Assembly (NCBI GenBank): GCA_965116155.1
Contig: OZ220488.1
Coordinates: forward strand, 1,054,001 to 1,118,000
DNA: 64,000 nt
DNA from: G965116155 sp965116155
Lineage (GTDB): Bacteria; Bdellovibrionota; Bdellovibrionia; Bdellovibrionales; UBA1609
Direction: 5' to 3'
How positions within the stretch are numbered: the first letter of the stretch is position 1; each line of letters opens with the position of its first letter. The notes under the pieces were generated by a model. It did not search any database and was not told the DNA's origin. It saw only the letters and a program-made list of their open reading frames with translations. Position numbers and translations under genes: made by a program. Below are positions 8,444 to 16,152 of this stretch, in pieces.

Positions 8444-9403
8444 CTAACCTTTTTTGAGTCCCTCGATCTCCTTTGTAGAGAGGCCAGTGGCTTTTGCAAT
8501 TATGGAGATAGAAAAACCCTCCTTCAGCATATTCGCGGCTACTGCCACGCGCTCTTCAGCACGGCCTTTTTTAAGGCCTTTCTCTAGGCCTTCTTTTCGA
8601 CCCGCCTCTTTCCATGGGTTGCCCATATTTTGCTCCCAAGCTTCAAGATACTCCTTTCTTGCCGCACCACTTGACTTTAACATACTCATCACCTCCTCAT
8701 GGTCTATCCCACAAACACTCGAAACATAAGTTACCACATGCTGCATCAGGTTTGTACTGTCATTGTCATCCAAATGGCCGAAAATTTGCCTAAAAAATTC
8801 ACGCCTTTCTCTTCCTGCCATATCACCAAACTGTTGCACCTTCAAAAGCGCGTACAAAATAGAATAAAGTGCATCCTTAGGCGGCCATAAAGGTTGGTCT
8901 AGGCGCTCAAGATCAAGTACATGGAACTGCAATAAAATGGAGTCTATGCTTTCTGCCTCAATATCGTGCATTACAATACCAAGCCCTGGTTTATGCCCCC
9001 TCTGCCACGAATCTCTGCCATGGTAAAAAATGCAATTCAATACAATAGGGCGCTCCTTTTGAGGCTTAGATAACTCAAAATGCTTTATGGCTACTCCATA
9101 ATCAGCCATTTGCCGGTACGTTTTTTTAGGATCGCGTTGATGCTTGTGTTCTAATAAGATATAAATTGGCCTAGTGTTTTTAAGCTTTCCTAGTAATAGC
9201 AAGTCTGCTTCTTTGCCTATAGTAGGCAAAGAAGCATCCTGCTTAACCAGGCCTTTAATGTCCAACACCTCCTGCACGCTTTGAGGCAGCCAAAATTTTA
9301 GCAGCGCCCTCGTATAACCCTTATCCTTAAAACAACTCCGGAAGAAACGATCATGCGTGTTGGTGTAGTGTGTGTTTAAACTTGCTTTTCTTTCTGGTGC
9401 CAT
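8444..9403 (-). CDS. Rpn/YhgA-family nuclease (transposase_31-like), copy 1
   Basis: 319 residues, recombination-promoting nuclease family (PD-(D/E)XK fold, PF04754 type). The conserved N-terminal block NTHDRFFRSCFKDKGY with LLKFWLP, then the active-site region GKEADLLLLGKL and YILLEHKHQRDPKKTYRQMADYGV, is clear; the Asp of EADLL and the Glu-x-Lys of LEHK are the expected metal and catalytic residues. The C terminus carries the low-complexity EGLEKGLKKGRAEERV stretch seen in many family members, followed by a small helix pair. Family members cut DNA and promote RecA-independent recombination. It is about two-thirds identical by eye to the copy at 10428, which points the opposite way; their upstream regions also match as an inverted repeat. 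Confidence 0.9.
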   Translation of the reverse strand: MAPERKASLNTHYTNTHDRFFRSCFKDKGYTRALLKFWLPQSVQEVLDIKGLVKQDASLPTIGKEADLLLLGKLKNTRPIYILLEHKHQRDPKKTYRQMADYGVAIKHFELSKPQKERPIVLNCIFYHGRDSWQRGHKPGLGIVMHDIEAESIDSILLQFHVLDLERLDQPLWPPKDALYSILYALLKVQQFGDMAGRERREFFRQIFGHLDDNDSTNLMQHVVTYVSSVCGIDHEEVMSMLKSSGAARKEYLEAWEQNMGNPWKEAGRKEGLEKGLKKGRAEERVAVAANMLKEGFSISIIAKATGLSTKEIEGLKKG

Positions 9404-9560
9404 AATTTATTTTTCTTATCCTTTGCCGTGCCGTAAAAAAACCCCAATACCCAAGGGTGATATTGGACCGTAGTTTTTTACCAAATCAAACCCGCAAAAC
9501 ACTTTGCGCCATGCGTGCATATATGTAAAGCCATGGCGCATCGCACAACGTCCAAAGGGG
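9404..9560 (-). repeat. Inverted copy of the 5' region shared with the second Rpn gene
   Basis: The sequence upstream of Rpn copy 1, read on the minus strand, matches the plus-strand sequence upstream of Rpn copy 2 (about 10280-10427). Shared pieces include CCCTTGGGTATTGG, TTTTTACGGCACGGCAAA and AAAATAAATTATG ending at the start codon. The duplicated unit therefore included the promoter region, not just the gene. No ribosome-binding site stronger than AGGATA is visible in either copy. A long minus-strand open frame here (9416-9715) is rejected as coding. Confidence 0.7.
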
Positions 9561-9639
9561 CGCATGGTAGTTTGTAATTGCAGTGTCCAGTGGGCCCTTG
9601 GGGCGCTTAGATTTACCCATTCGTGGTGCTGAAAAAAAT

Positions 9640-9809
9640 TAGAGCGATAGCCACAGGTGTTAATATTGGCTATAACTACGTAGCTGACACTGTGTATCTT
9701 ATAGGATACGGTCATACAAATGCAGAAATGGAAAGACCCTCAAAAAAGGGATATAGAGAAGGCAAAAAGATATTGGCACCTGTATAAAGACGCTGAGGAA
9801 AAGAAATGA
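9640..9809 (+). pseudogene. Remnant of a RelE/HigB-like toxin gene (frameshifted)
   Basis: The intact C-terminal piece runs from ATG 9720 to the TGA at 9807: it reads MQKWKDPQKRDIEKAKRYW and HLYKDAEEKK, matching the usual end of the addiction-module killer family (DK(S/T)TQKKDIEKAKEYW-like). A TAG at 9702 closes that frame upstream. In the neighbouring frame, 9650-9719 encodes NIGYNYVADTVYLIGYG, which looks like the preceding β-strands of the same toxin. The toxin is thus broken by at least one indel and truncated at its 5' end. A degenerate repeat head (TTAGAGCGATAG, 9639-9650) marks the truncation point. The stop overlaps the antitoxin start as ATGA, as in intact operons of this family. Confidence 0.55.
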
Positions 9810-10084
9810 CAAAAGCAAAAAAATATACAGACTCTTTAAAAGAGGCTTTAAAAGATCCCGTAGAAGCTGCAGCTTATTTGAGTGTACACTTAGATGTCGA
9901 CAGCAAATACGATCAGGAGACCTTTTTATTGGCCTTGCAAGATGTAGCCAACGCTTATGGAATTAAAACTGTGTCTAAAAATGCCAATATAGGTAGAGAG
10001 AGTTTGTATAAAACATTATCAGATTCTGTGAACCCCAAACTCAGCACCTTAAAGGGTATACTGGACTCTGTAGGTTTAAAATGA
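9806..10084 (+). CDS. HTH antitoxin of a HigBA/RelBE-like addiction module, probably 3'-frameshifted
   Basis: 92 residues. It matches the addiction-module antidote family, with an N-terminal block (SLKEALKDPVEAAAYLSVHLDVD) and a C-terminal Cro/C1-type HTH (QDVANAYGIKTVSKNANIGRESLYKTLS). Such antitoxins bind their partner toxin and repress their own promoter. Family members commonly end in GLKL(T/S)VEP. Here the frame ends GLK-TGA, but shifting by one base continues as MTIEPKYKKSAS and stops at 10117-10119, so one A seems to be missing from the run before the stop. The shortened protein may still fold, since the HTH is complete. It follows a broken toxin, so its present role is unclear. Confidence 0.8.
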   Translation: MTKAKKYTDSLKEALKDPVEAAAYLSVHLDVDSKYDQETFLLALQDVANAYGIKTVSKNANIGRESLYKTLSDSVNPKLSTLKGILDSVGLK

Positions 10085-10173
10085 CCATCGAGCCCAAATA
10101 CAAAAAAAGTGCGTCCTAATAGAGACGGAAAGCCCCACAAAAGCTTCGGCGGCCATGAGCTTCGTAGATTACT
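10063..10173 (+). repeat. Direct repeat DR1 (left copy, about 110 bp)
   Basis: It starts at GGACTCT inside the antitoxin 3' end and runs through the MTIEPKYKKSAS tail codons and AGACGGAAAGCCCCACAAAA to GGCCATGAGCT and AGATTACT. The right copy is at 11461-11572. The pair brackets the second Rpn gene with its upstream region. The rest of the gap to 10427 holds the duplicated Rpn 5' region (from about 10280) and about 100 bp in which I see nothing. Confidence 0.8.
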
Positions 10174-10427
10174 GCTGAGTATTGGCACCACCTGTGCGGC
10201 GCGCAAAGGCGGAGAGGGTTGGAGAGGACCGAATCTGGCGCCTTTTTGTAGGGGTTTAGAGGTAAGGTGCAAAAAAAGTGCTTTATGCTCTGTGTTGCGG
10301 CTGTACATATGCGCCCATACCATGCAAAGTGCTCTTTGGATTTAATTTGGCTAAAAAACCACAATCCAACATCGCCCTTGGGTATTGGAGTTTTTACGGC
10401 ACGGCAAAAGGATATGAAAAATAAATT

Positions 10428-11426
10428 ATGAAACCGAGACGGCAAGCAAGTTTAAACACCCACTATACGAATACGCATGATCGATTCTTTAGAGCATGTT
10501 TTGACCAAAAGAAATATGCTAAAGAGCTTTTAAAGTTTTGGCTTCCGCAAAGTGTGCAGATTGAACTGGATGTGGAGCAGTTGCAAAAGCAAGAGTCTTC
10601 TCTGCCCACAATTGGCAAAGAGACGGATTTGCTTTTTAGAGGAGAGCTTAAAGATAAAAACACAACACCTGCTTACATTCTTTTAGAGCACAAGTGTCAG
10701 AGAGGCCCTAAAAATACGTATAGGCAACTGGCTGATTACGGTGTGGCTATACGGCATAATGGATTATCTCAATATCCAAAGGAGCGCCCTGTTGTTTTGA
10801 ATTGCATTTTTTATCATGGGAAAGAGCCGTGGCACAAGGGAAGCAAGCAAGGTTTTAATAGAGTGGTATATGATGTCGGAGCTGCAAGTATGGATCCTGT
10901 GTCCTTGAGTTTTCATGTACTAGATTTGGCGCGTGTAGATTTGTCCGCGCTGCCTAAAAATATGTTTTATTCGATGATGCACGCTCTTCGCGAAGTGCCG
11001 CAGTTGAGTGATGAGGTGAAGAAGAAAGGGGCGGAATTTTTTCGCAAGTGTCTTGGTCATTTGGATAAAAAAGAGGCTGACAAGCTTGTGCCCAGTGTTG
11101 TGCAATACGTTGCGGATGTGTATAATTTAACGCGCAAGGAGGTGCTAGGTATGGCAAAATCAAGTGGCGCAAAAGACTTGAGCTTTTTTGAAAGTTGGGA
11201 AAAACACATGGGCAACCCTTGGAAAGAAGAGGGCCGTGTAGAGGGCTTGGGTGCAGGTTTGAAGAAAGGCCTAGAGAAGGGCCGTGTAGAGGGCCTGAAC
11301 ACAGGCTTAAAAAAAGGTCGCGCGGAGGTTGCAGTGAATATGCTTAAAAAGGGGCTGAAGCTTTCTGTGATTTCAGAAGTGACAGGCTTGCCCCAAGATG
11401 AGATTCAGGCGCTTAAGAAGGGCTAG
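10428..11426 (+). CDS. Rpn/YhgA-family nuclease (transposase_31-like), copy 2
   Basis: 332 residues, paralogue of the gene at 8444-9403. Same N-terminal block (SLNTHYTNTHDRFFRACF) and active-site region (GKETDLLFRGEL, then YILLEHKCQRGPKNTYRQLADYGV). The C-terminal linker is longer because a short unit rich in GLKKG, GLEKGRVEG and GLNTGLKKGRAE is duplicated. The final helix pair (KLSVISEVTGLPQDEIQALKKG) matches copy 1. The start ATG at 10428 is conserved between the copies together with about 130 bp of upstream sequence. The gene is bracketed by the direct repeats at 10063 and 11461, suggesting that it arrived or moved as a unit. Both copies keep all catalytic residues and both appear intact. 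Confidence 0.9.
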   Translation: MKPRRQASLNTHYTNTHDRFFRACFDQKKYAKELLKFWLPQSVQIELDVEQLQKQESSLPTIGKETDLLFRGELKDKNTTPAYILLEHKCQRGPKNTYRQLADYGVAIRHNGLSQYPKERPVVLNCIFYHGKEPWHKGSKQGFNRVVYDVGAASMDPVSLSFHVLDLARVDLSALPKNMFYSMMHALREVPQLSDEVKKKGAEFFRKCLGHLDKKEADKLVPSVVQYVADVYNLTRKEVLGMAKSSGAKDLSFFESWEKHMGNPWKEEGRVEGLGAGLKKGLEKGRVEGLNTGLKKGRAEVAVNMLKKGLKLSVISEVTGLPQDEIQALKKG

Positions 11427-11460
11427 GGCACGCTTAGGATATTTTGTGTTAGCTGCTAGA

Positions 11461-11572
11461 GGACTCTAGTGGGCTTAAAAATGACCATCGAGCCCAAATA
11501 CAAAAAAAGCGCATCCTAATAGAGACGGAAAGCCCCACAAAAGCTTCGGCGGCCATGAGCTCGCAGATTACT
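11461..11572 (+). repeat. Direct repeat DR2 (right copy, about 110 bp)
   Basis: Near-identical to 10063-10173, including the MTIEPKYKKSAS codons. Those codons differ from DR1 at two third positions (AGT/AGC, GCG/GCA), both silent. Upstream of them only the last few antitoxin codons remain, so this is the tail of a second antitoxin copy. The repeat overlaps the TAA stop codon of the large secreted-protein gene at 11568. Confidence 0.8.
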
Positions 11573-13907
11573 GAGAAGTGGCGCTGCCGTTGCTCTTCGT
11601 AGAGTCGGAGGTGCCTCCGGTGCAGCTGTCTGGCACTCCGCCATTACAAGCCCCCACAAAAGTACGGCGCCATTTGCTAAAATACTTGCGACCCTCCACC
11701 ATGTCATTGTTGTCAAAGGTCGACACAATACCAACTTTTTCTATTCTCTCTTGGCCCCTAACGTAGGCGCTTCTTTGGGTAAAGCGGACTTGATCTTTGT
11801 CTTTGTTCCACTCCCAAGCCACCTGGCACCCAGTATCACCTCCATAAACAAAATTTCCACTGTAATTTATAGCGCTCTGGAACAGCTGATAGTTGCATTG
11901 AGGGTAAGTGCCTGGGTCAAATTCATGAATGCAAGATTGGCCTACGTCATCCATATTGTCACTATACAAAGCCTTTTGCATCTGAACTGCCTCTTTTGCG
12001 CATTGCTTAAGGCGTCCTGCCTGATCGCTACCTATTGCTGATAAATTTGATGCCACCTCTGCAATAGTACTAGGAAAGCCACCATCAGGACAAAAAGCCT
12101 TCTTTGCAGCCTCTATTGAAATGCCATAGCAAGTTTTAAAGTCTGCCTTTCTACAGCCTTCTTCTGGAGCAGGATAGGTGTCTGTATGGCAAAAGCCTAA
12201 ACGCTGAACATATTCCTTTTGAAAGTCATAAGCATCTTTTGCTTTTTTGCATGGAGCATTTTCAAGGTGTGGGCTAGAAAGTTCACTTAGCAAATTGAAC
12301 CACACAGAAGATGCTTCATAATCCTCGTTCTTATTCTTAATAGCAGCTCTCTCAGCAGCACACAAAACACAAAGAGCATGGTTGTTATACTCCCTCCAGT
12401 CATTACTCAAATCACCTCCTGTATGAAATACCATACCAGCTTCTAAATCCTTCGGAGGCACGCAGCCTAAAGATTTGCCATTGTAAGGAGGCAGCGTGTC
12501 CTCTGCTTGAGCCAGCTGTATGGTGTTTAGACCCAGCTCTTTGCACAAACCATAAGCAAAGGGGGTCTCATGAAAAAGTATCGTACCTTGGTCAGAATAT
12601 TTTGTGCCCAAGCTGTCAACAAATATCTTGCACCGGGCTGCTGAAGTGGTCTCGCCTTTGTTGGTAAAGTATGAGCAAATGTCTCCGCCTAAGTGCCCTT
12701 TGGGCACCTGCCAACTGCAGGCACCATCCGGATCTATGTTCCCACCTTTCGCAAGCCCACGCCTTGCAAGCAGGTTACCAGCTAAAGATTCGTTACCCTC
12801 CAAAGGACAAGCAAAATGCTGAACATTGGCGTCCTCTATTTTCCTTTCAGACACAACATTGTTCCTACATGCTGCACTTGAGCCTGCTATATGTTTAATA
12901 AAAACTGATTCATAATCTTTGCCTTGCAAAACCCCTTTAAGAGATGCCCTAAATTTACTAGCGCCTTCTTTGCCCTCACACTCTGTAATATACGGCACCA
13001 AGTAAGCCATAACCTCGTCAGCGTAGGCATGATTAAACATCTGTTTAGCAAGATTAGAGTGTTCTGAATTAGGATCTGAAAGATCACAGCTCATGCCTTG
13101 CCGCACTTGTGTCAGTTTTTTTAAAAGATCGTCTCTTTCTGTGCTTTCCTTCTCTCGCAAATCATCGCGTTTTTCCATGCACTCGTATGTTTGGCTGTTG
13201 CTGTTGCGCCTGCCGCTGACACAGGCATCTTGACCCACAAGGCCTGTCGTTGCAAAACTACAGCGAAAGTTGTTTTCGTCGCATGATAAGCAGGCATATG
13301 GCACACCATGGTCCTTGCCAATCTGTGGGTTTGACCGTCCTTCATAGGCATCACGCACCACCTCTCCACAGTTTAAAATTGTAGCATCTTCATAAAAGCT
13401 ACTGAAATTTGATGACTGTGCAGAGGTTTCTTTTATAAGTACATAGGCCTTTAAAAATCTCGGCATGGGCCAAGCGCGAGCGTGCAAAAAATCCGCCACA
13501 GGTTGCAAAATATAAAGCTCCCACCAGGCAGCAGATTTAGTTGCAGCAGAAGCTTCTGCAACTTTGCGCTTTTTAGTGCGTTTGTTTTTGTTTTGCTCTA
13601 TATATGCATGTAGTTTAAGGGCTTGGCGATTAATTTTATCTACCAGCAACGCCCTCTCGCGCAGTTTGCGCAAATACCTAACCCTTTGCCAATACTCTAA
13701 GCGCGAAACTTCAGCAGCCGTTAAAGGCTTCCACACGCGGGGCTTTTTGTGTTTGACTTTTTTTGTTGGCGCATTTGTTGGCGCAACAGCCGCACTTTTT
13801 TGATTAGCATTTTGAGGGCTTTTTACGCCAACATTTTGTGCCAAAGCGGGAGCCGCGCTAAAAACCCCTACAAAAAACACAAACCCCAACAAATAGCGCT
13901 TTTGCAT
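11568..13907 (-). CDS. Large secreted Cys-containing protein of unknown function
   Basis: 779 residues. A clear Sec signal peptide (about 1-23: FVFFVGVFSAAPALAQ) is followed by a basic, Lys/Arg-rich segment with ARERALL-like helices (about 45-125), then a long region with many scattered cysteines often in the form C-x(2-12)-C (for example YACLSCDENNFRCSF, HALCVLCAAERAA, GICHTDTYPAPEEGCRKADFKTCYG-like spacing). The cysteines imply periplasmic or extracellular disulfides. The C terminus is Ser/Thr/Gly-rich (CTGGTSDSTKSNGSATSQ). No enzyme motif is recognised. It lies 5 bp after the gene at 13913 on the same strand, so the two form an operon. Its stop codon lies inside direct repeat DR2. Confidence 0.8.
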   Translation of the reverse strand: MQKRYLLGFVFFVGVFSAAPALAQNVGVKSPQNANQKSAAVAPTNAPTKKVKHKKPRVWKPLTAAEVSRLEYWQRVRYLRKLRERALLVDKINRQALKLHAYIEQNKNKRTKKRKVAEASAATKSAAWWELYILQPVADFLHARAWPMPRFLKAYVLIKETSAQSSNFSSFYEDATILNCGEVVRDAYEGRSNPQIGKDHGVPYACLSCDENNFRCSFATTGLVGQDACVSGRRNSNSQTYECMEKRDDLREKESTERDDLLKKLTQVRQGMSCDLSDPNSEHSNLAKQMFNHAYADEVMAYLVPYITECEGKEGASKFRASLKGVLQGKDYESVFIKHIAGSSAACRNNVVSERKIEDANVQHFACPLEGNESLAGNLLARRGLAKGGNIDPDGACSWQVPKGHLGGDICSYFTNKGETTSAARCKIFVDSLGTKYSDQGTILFHETPFAYGLCKELGLNTIQLAQAEDTLPPYNGKSLGCVPPKDLEAGMVFHTGGDLSNDWREYNNHALCVLCAAERAAIKNKNEDYEASSVWFNLLSELSSPHLENAPCKKAKDAYDFQKEYVQRLGFCHTDTYPAPEEGCRKADFKTCYGISIEAAKKAFCPDGGFPSTIAEVASNLSAIGSDQAGRLKQCAKEAVQMQKALYSDNMDDVGQSCIHEFDPGTYPQCNYQLFQSAINYSGNFVYGGDTGCQVAWEWNKDKDQVRFTQRSAYVRGQERIEKVGIVSTFDNNDMVEGRKYFSKWRRTFVGACNGGVPDSCTGGTSDSTKSNGSATSQ

Positions 13908-13912
13908 TTTAT

Positions 13913-15961
13913 TTACTGCCCCAGGATGTTGTTCATAAGCGGGTAGCTACCTGTACCGCCAGCACCTGCGCCCGCGCTACCAGGCCCTGGCAAAATGGCC
14001 GTGGGGTTGCCTAAAAAGCCGCCACCCCCCAAACCACCCAAGCCTCCACCAAAACCAAACTGGCCCCCAACGCCGCTATTAAGCACGCCTTGTATTTGCA
14101 TCTGCAAGCGCTGTATCTGCTGGTACAAATTGCCAACGATCATGCCCTTACGCTGCTGCTCTTGCATATAGCGCGACATAAGCGCCTGCTGCTGCATTGC
14201 CGCTTGCATTTGCATTTGCTGCATTTGTAACTGCAATTGCCCTTGCAAACCCCCTAATCCCCCAAATCCCCCTAGGCCTCCCATGCCAGGCCACATGCCT
14301 CCGATATTGCCACCAAAAGGGCCCAAGCCACCCATAAGGCCACCCCCTAGTCCGCCAAAAGGATTACCCAAACCCCCCATCATGCCGGGGAACATACTTG
14401 CATAAAGCGGGTTCATTCCGCCAGGGTTAAAGCCGCCTCCAAAGGGGTTCATAAGGTGTGAGCCAAAAGGGTTCATACCAATGGGGCCCATACCACCGTT
14501 AAAGCCACCAAATGGGTTCATGCCAAAATTAAAATTGCCACCAAAAGGACCCATGCCTGAAAACATGCCTGGGTTAATGCCATTAGGGCCGCACAGACTG
14601 CCGCGCGATCCATAAGCGGCTCCGTAAATACCGCTCATAAGGTAGGGAAAGCCCATACTAAAAGCCGCTGAAGGATCTGTTGGCCAACCCAAGCGAGCAT
14701 TAGTGCGCACAGCCTCGCGCCCCGACCAAGCCATAAGCCCCGCGCCTAAAATGCCAGGCAAGGCGCCAAACAAACGGTCGTGCCAACGAATTTTAGGCGA
14801 GCAATTGCCATCAGGGCAAATATTATATGCCGCTTCTGTTTTGGATTTTTTGTTCTTTCTCTTTTCTCTTTTTGCTTTTTTGCTAAGCTTACAAAGCTTT
14901 TCAAATTGCTCTTCAAGCTTTTCACAGCTTTCTTTATTGGCACTGGGCACCTCTTCTGCAACACAAAGCCCTCGCTCTTGTGCTTTTTCAGCCTGTTTTT
15001 TTTGAGCACCACCGCCACCTGATTGTGCGCCTTCATCAGAAACGCACTCACCATCTGAACTGAATTGTTTGTTAAAATTAAAGCTGTCCTTGTCATCATG
15101 CCATTTTTCAAATACTTTTTTGCACTGTTTCATCTGGTCGGCGGACGGATCCTCGCAAACATCGTGTTTAAAGTACGTTGGGGAACAGATTGTGCCTAGA
15201 TCGAATGGAGCGCTGCCCGTACTGCTATTATCAGCATAGAGCTTTCCTATCACGCCTATAAGCGGGTTGCCTTCTAGACTTGCACCCTCCGCACCCTCTC
15301 CTATAGGCTCCAGTGCTGCCCCCCAACTATTATCCGCAGCAACCCCTGAGCACACTTCTACTTGCGCCAACTCCTTAATATTGCTCCCATCTGGCGCTAA
15401 AAAATCTTCTGGCGGCCACGGTGATTGACCACCGGCATCTACTCCGCCTCGTCCCTTGACTCTACTAAGGAGCTCAGCCGCCAAGGGATGGAAAAGATCA
15501 TCTATGATTTGTCCTGCTGTTTGGCATTCTTGATCAGGATTATCCGCACCTTCTACAGAATCACTGACAGTGCCACTTGCTTCTTCAGATTCCGCCGGGC
15601 GGTCGGTGTCGCATGGTTTTTTGCAATCTAAATGCTTAGCCCAACTAGCAGTGTTTAATAATTTAAACTTTCCTTTGCCTTTTTTCTTGCCTTTTTTGCA
15701 TTGCTCGAGCATCTCTTCGTGCTTATCTTTAGCGCTTTCTTTTTGCGGAGTGCGGCGGTAGAGGCAGGCGTTGGCCCAATGGTTGTGCTCGTAGCCTGGC
15801 GGATCAGCGATAACCATGCCAATGCCCGGTATGTACTGTTGCGCCTGGGCCTTATGAAAGCCCACGCCACCGACACCGCTCCCACCCATACTAAGAGGGC
15901 TAAGCACTAAGGCGGTGCATAGCAAACAAGACCACGCAGTTTTTGTAAAAGACTTCACCAT
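13913..15961 (-). CDS. Secreted Cys-containing protein with Gly/Met/Pro/Phe-rich tail, function unknown
   Basis: 682 residues. A signal peptide is at about 1-41 (LLCTALVLSPLSMGG, ending KAQAQ). The middle (about 45-390) is charged and Cys-containing, with a Lys/Glu-rich helical part (KLEEQFEKLCKLSKKAKREKRK). Two hydrophobic stretches follow (LFGALPGILGAGLMAWSG and MGFPYLMSGIYGAAYGS, about 405-460). The last 220 residues are low complexity: repeats of MNPFGG, GGLGG and GPFGG, then a Gln/Met helix (QLQLQMQQMQMQAAMQQQALM) and a final Gly-rich end. The composition suggests a self-assembling or surface-matrix protein, but that is inference. It is the first gene of a two-gene operon with the 779-residue protein. 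No homologue is recognised. Confidence 0.8.
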   Translation of the reverse strand: MVKSFTKTAWSCLLCTALVLSPLSMGGSGVGGVGFHKAQAQQYIPGIGMVIADPPGYEHNHWANACLYRRTPQKESAKDKHEEMLEQCKKGKKKGKGKFKLLNTASWAKHLDCKKPCDTDRPAESEEASGTVSDSVEGADNPDQECQTAGQIIDDLFHPLAAELLSRVKGRGGVDAGGQSPWPPEDFLAPDGSNIKELAQVEVCSGVAADNSWGAALEPIGEGAEGASLEGNPLIGVIGKLYADNSSTGSAPFDLGTICSPTYFKHDVCEDPSADQMKQCKKVFEKWHDDKDSFNFNKQFSSDGECVSDEGAQSGGGGAQKKQAEKAQERGLCVAEEVPSANKESCEKLEEQFEKLCKLSKKAKREKRKNKKSKTEAAYNICPDGNCSPKIRWHDRLFGALPGILGAGLMAWSGREAVRTNARLGWPTDPSAAFSMGFPYLMSGIYGAAYGSRGSLCGPNGINPGMFSGMGPFGGNFNFGMNPFGGFNGGMGPIGMNPFGSHLMNPFGGGFNPGGMNPLYASMFPGMMGGLGNPFGGLGGGLMGGLGPFGGNIGGMWPGMGGLGGFGGLGGLQGQLQLQMQQMQMQAAMQQQALMSRYMQEQQRKGMIVGNLYQQIQRLQMQIQGVLNSGVGGQFGFGGGLGGLGGGGFLGNPTAILPGPGSAGAGAGGTGSYPLMNNILGQ

Positions 15962-16152
15962 ACTACAATACTACACCTCTACACCTTGTTTTTCGGCATA
16001 TTCACCCGCTAAAGCCCGATGCAGGGTGTGTGTTTCATTATAAGCCACGCGCGAGGGCCCGTAAAACGACCTTAGTCTGTGCAGTTACAAATTAGGCAGC
16101 TCCACAATAACACTGAGCCACCAGCCTACAATGTGCCGATATAATCATAGAG
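15962..16152. promoter_or_regulatory. Divergent promoter region; TATAAT close to the start of the 16153 gene
   Basis: This region separates the secreted-protein operon (leftward) from the lipoprotein gene (rightward). TATAAT at 16140-16145 lies only 7 bp before ATG 16153, so a transcript started from it would have almost no leader. No convincing -35 element is found 16-18 bp upstream. Nothing recognisable was found for the leftward promoter. Confidence 0.35.

Noticed and set aside
9416..9715. Minus-strand open frame of 99 codons upstream of Rpn copy 1
   Set aside because: It covers the duplicated Rpn 5' region and the toxin remnant on the other strand, and its product has no recognisable pattern.
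10081..10119. Stand-alone 12-codon frame MTIEPKYKKSAS
   Set aside because: Better explained as the out-of-frame tail of the antitoxin, given the family ending GLKLTVEP.
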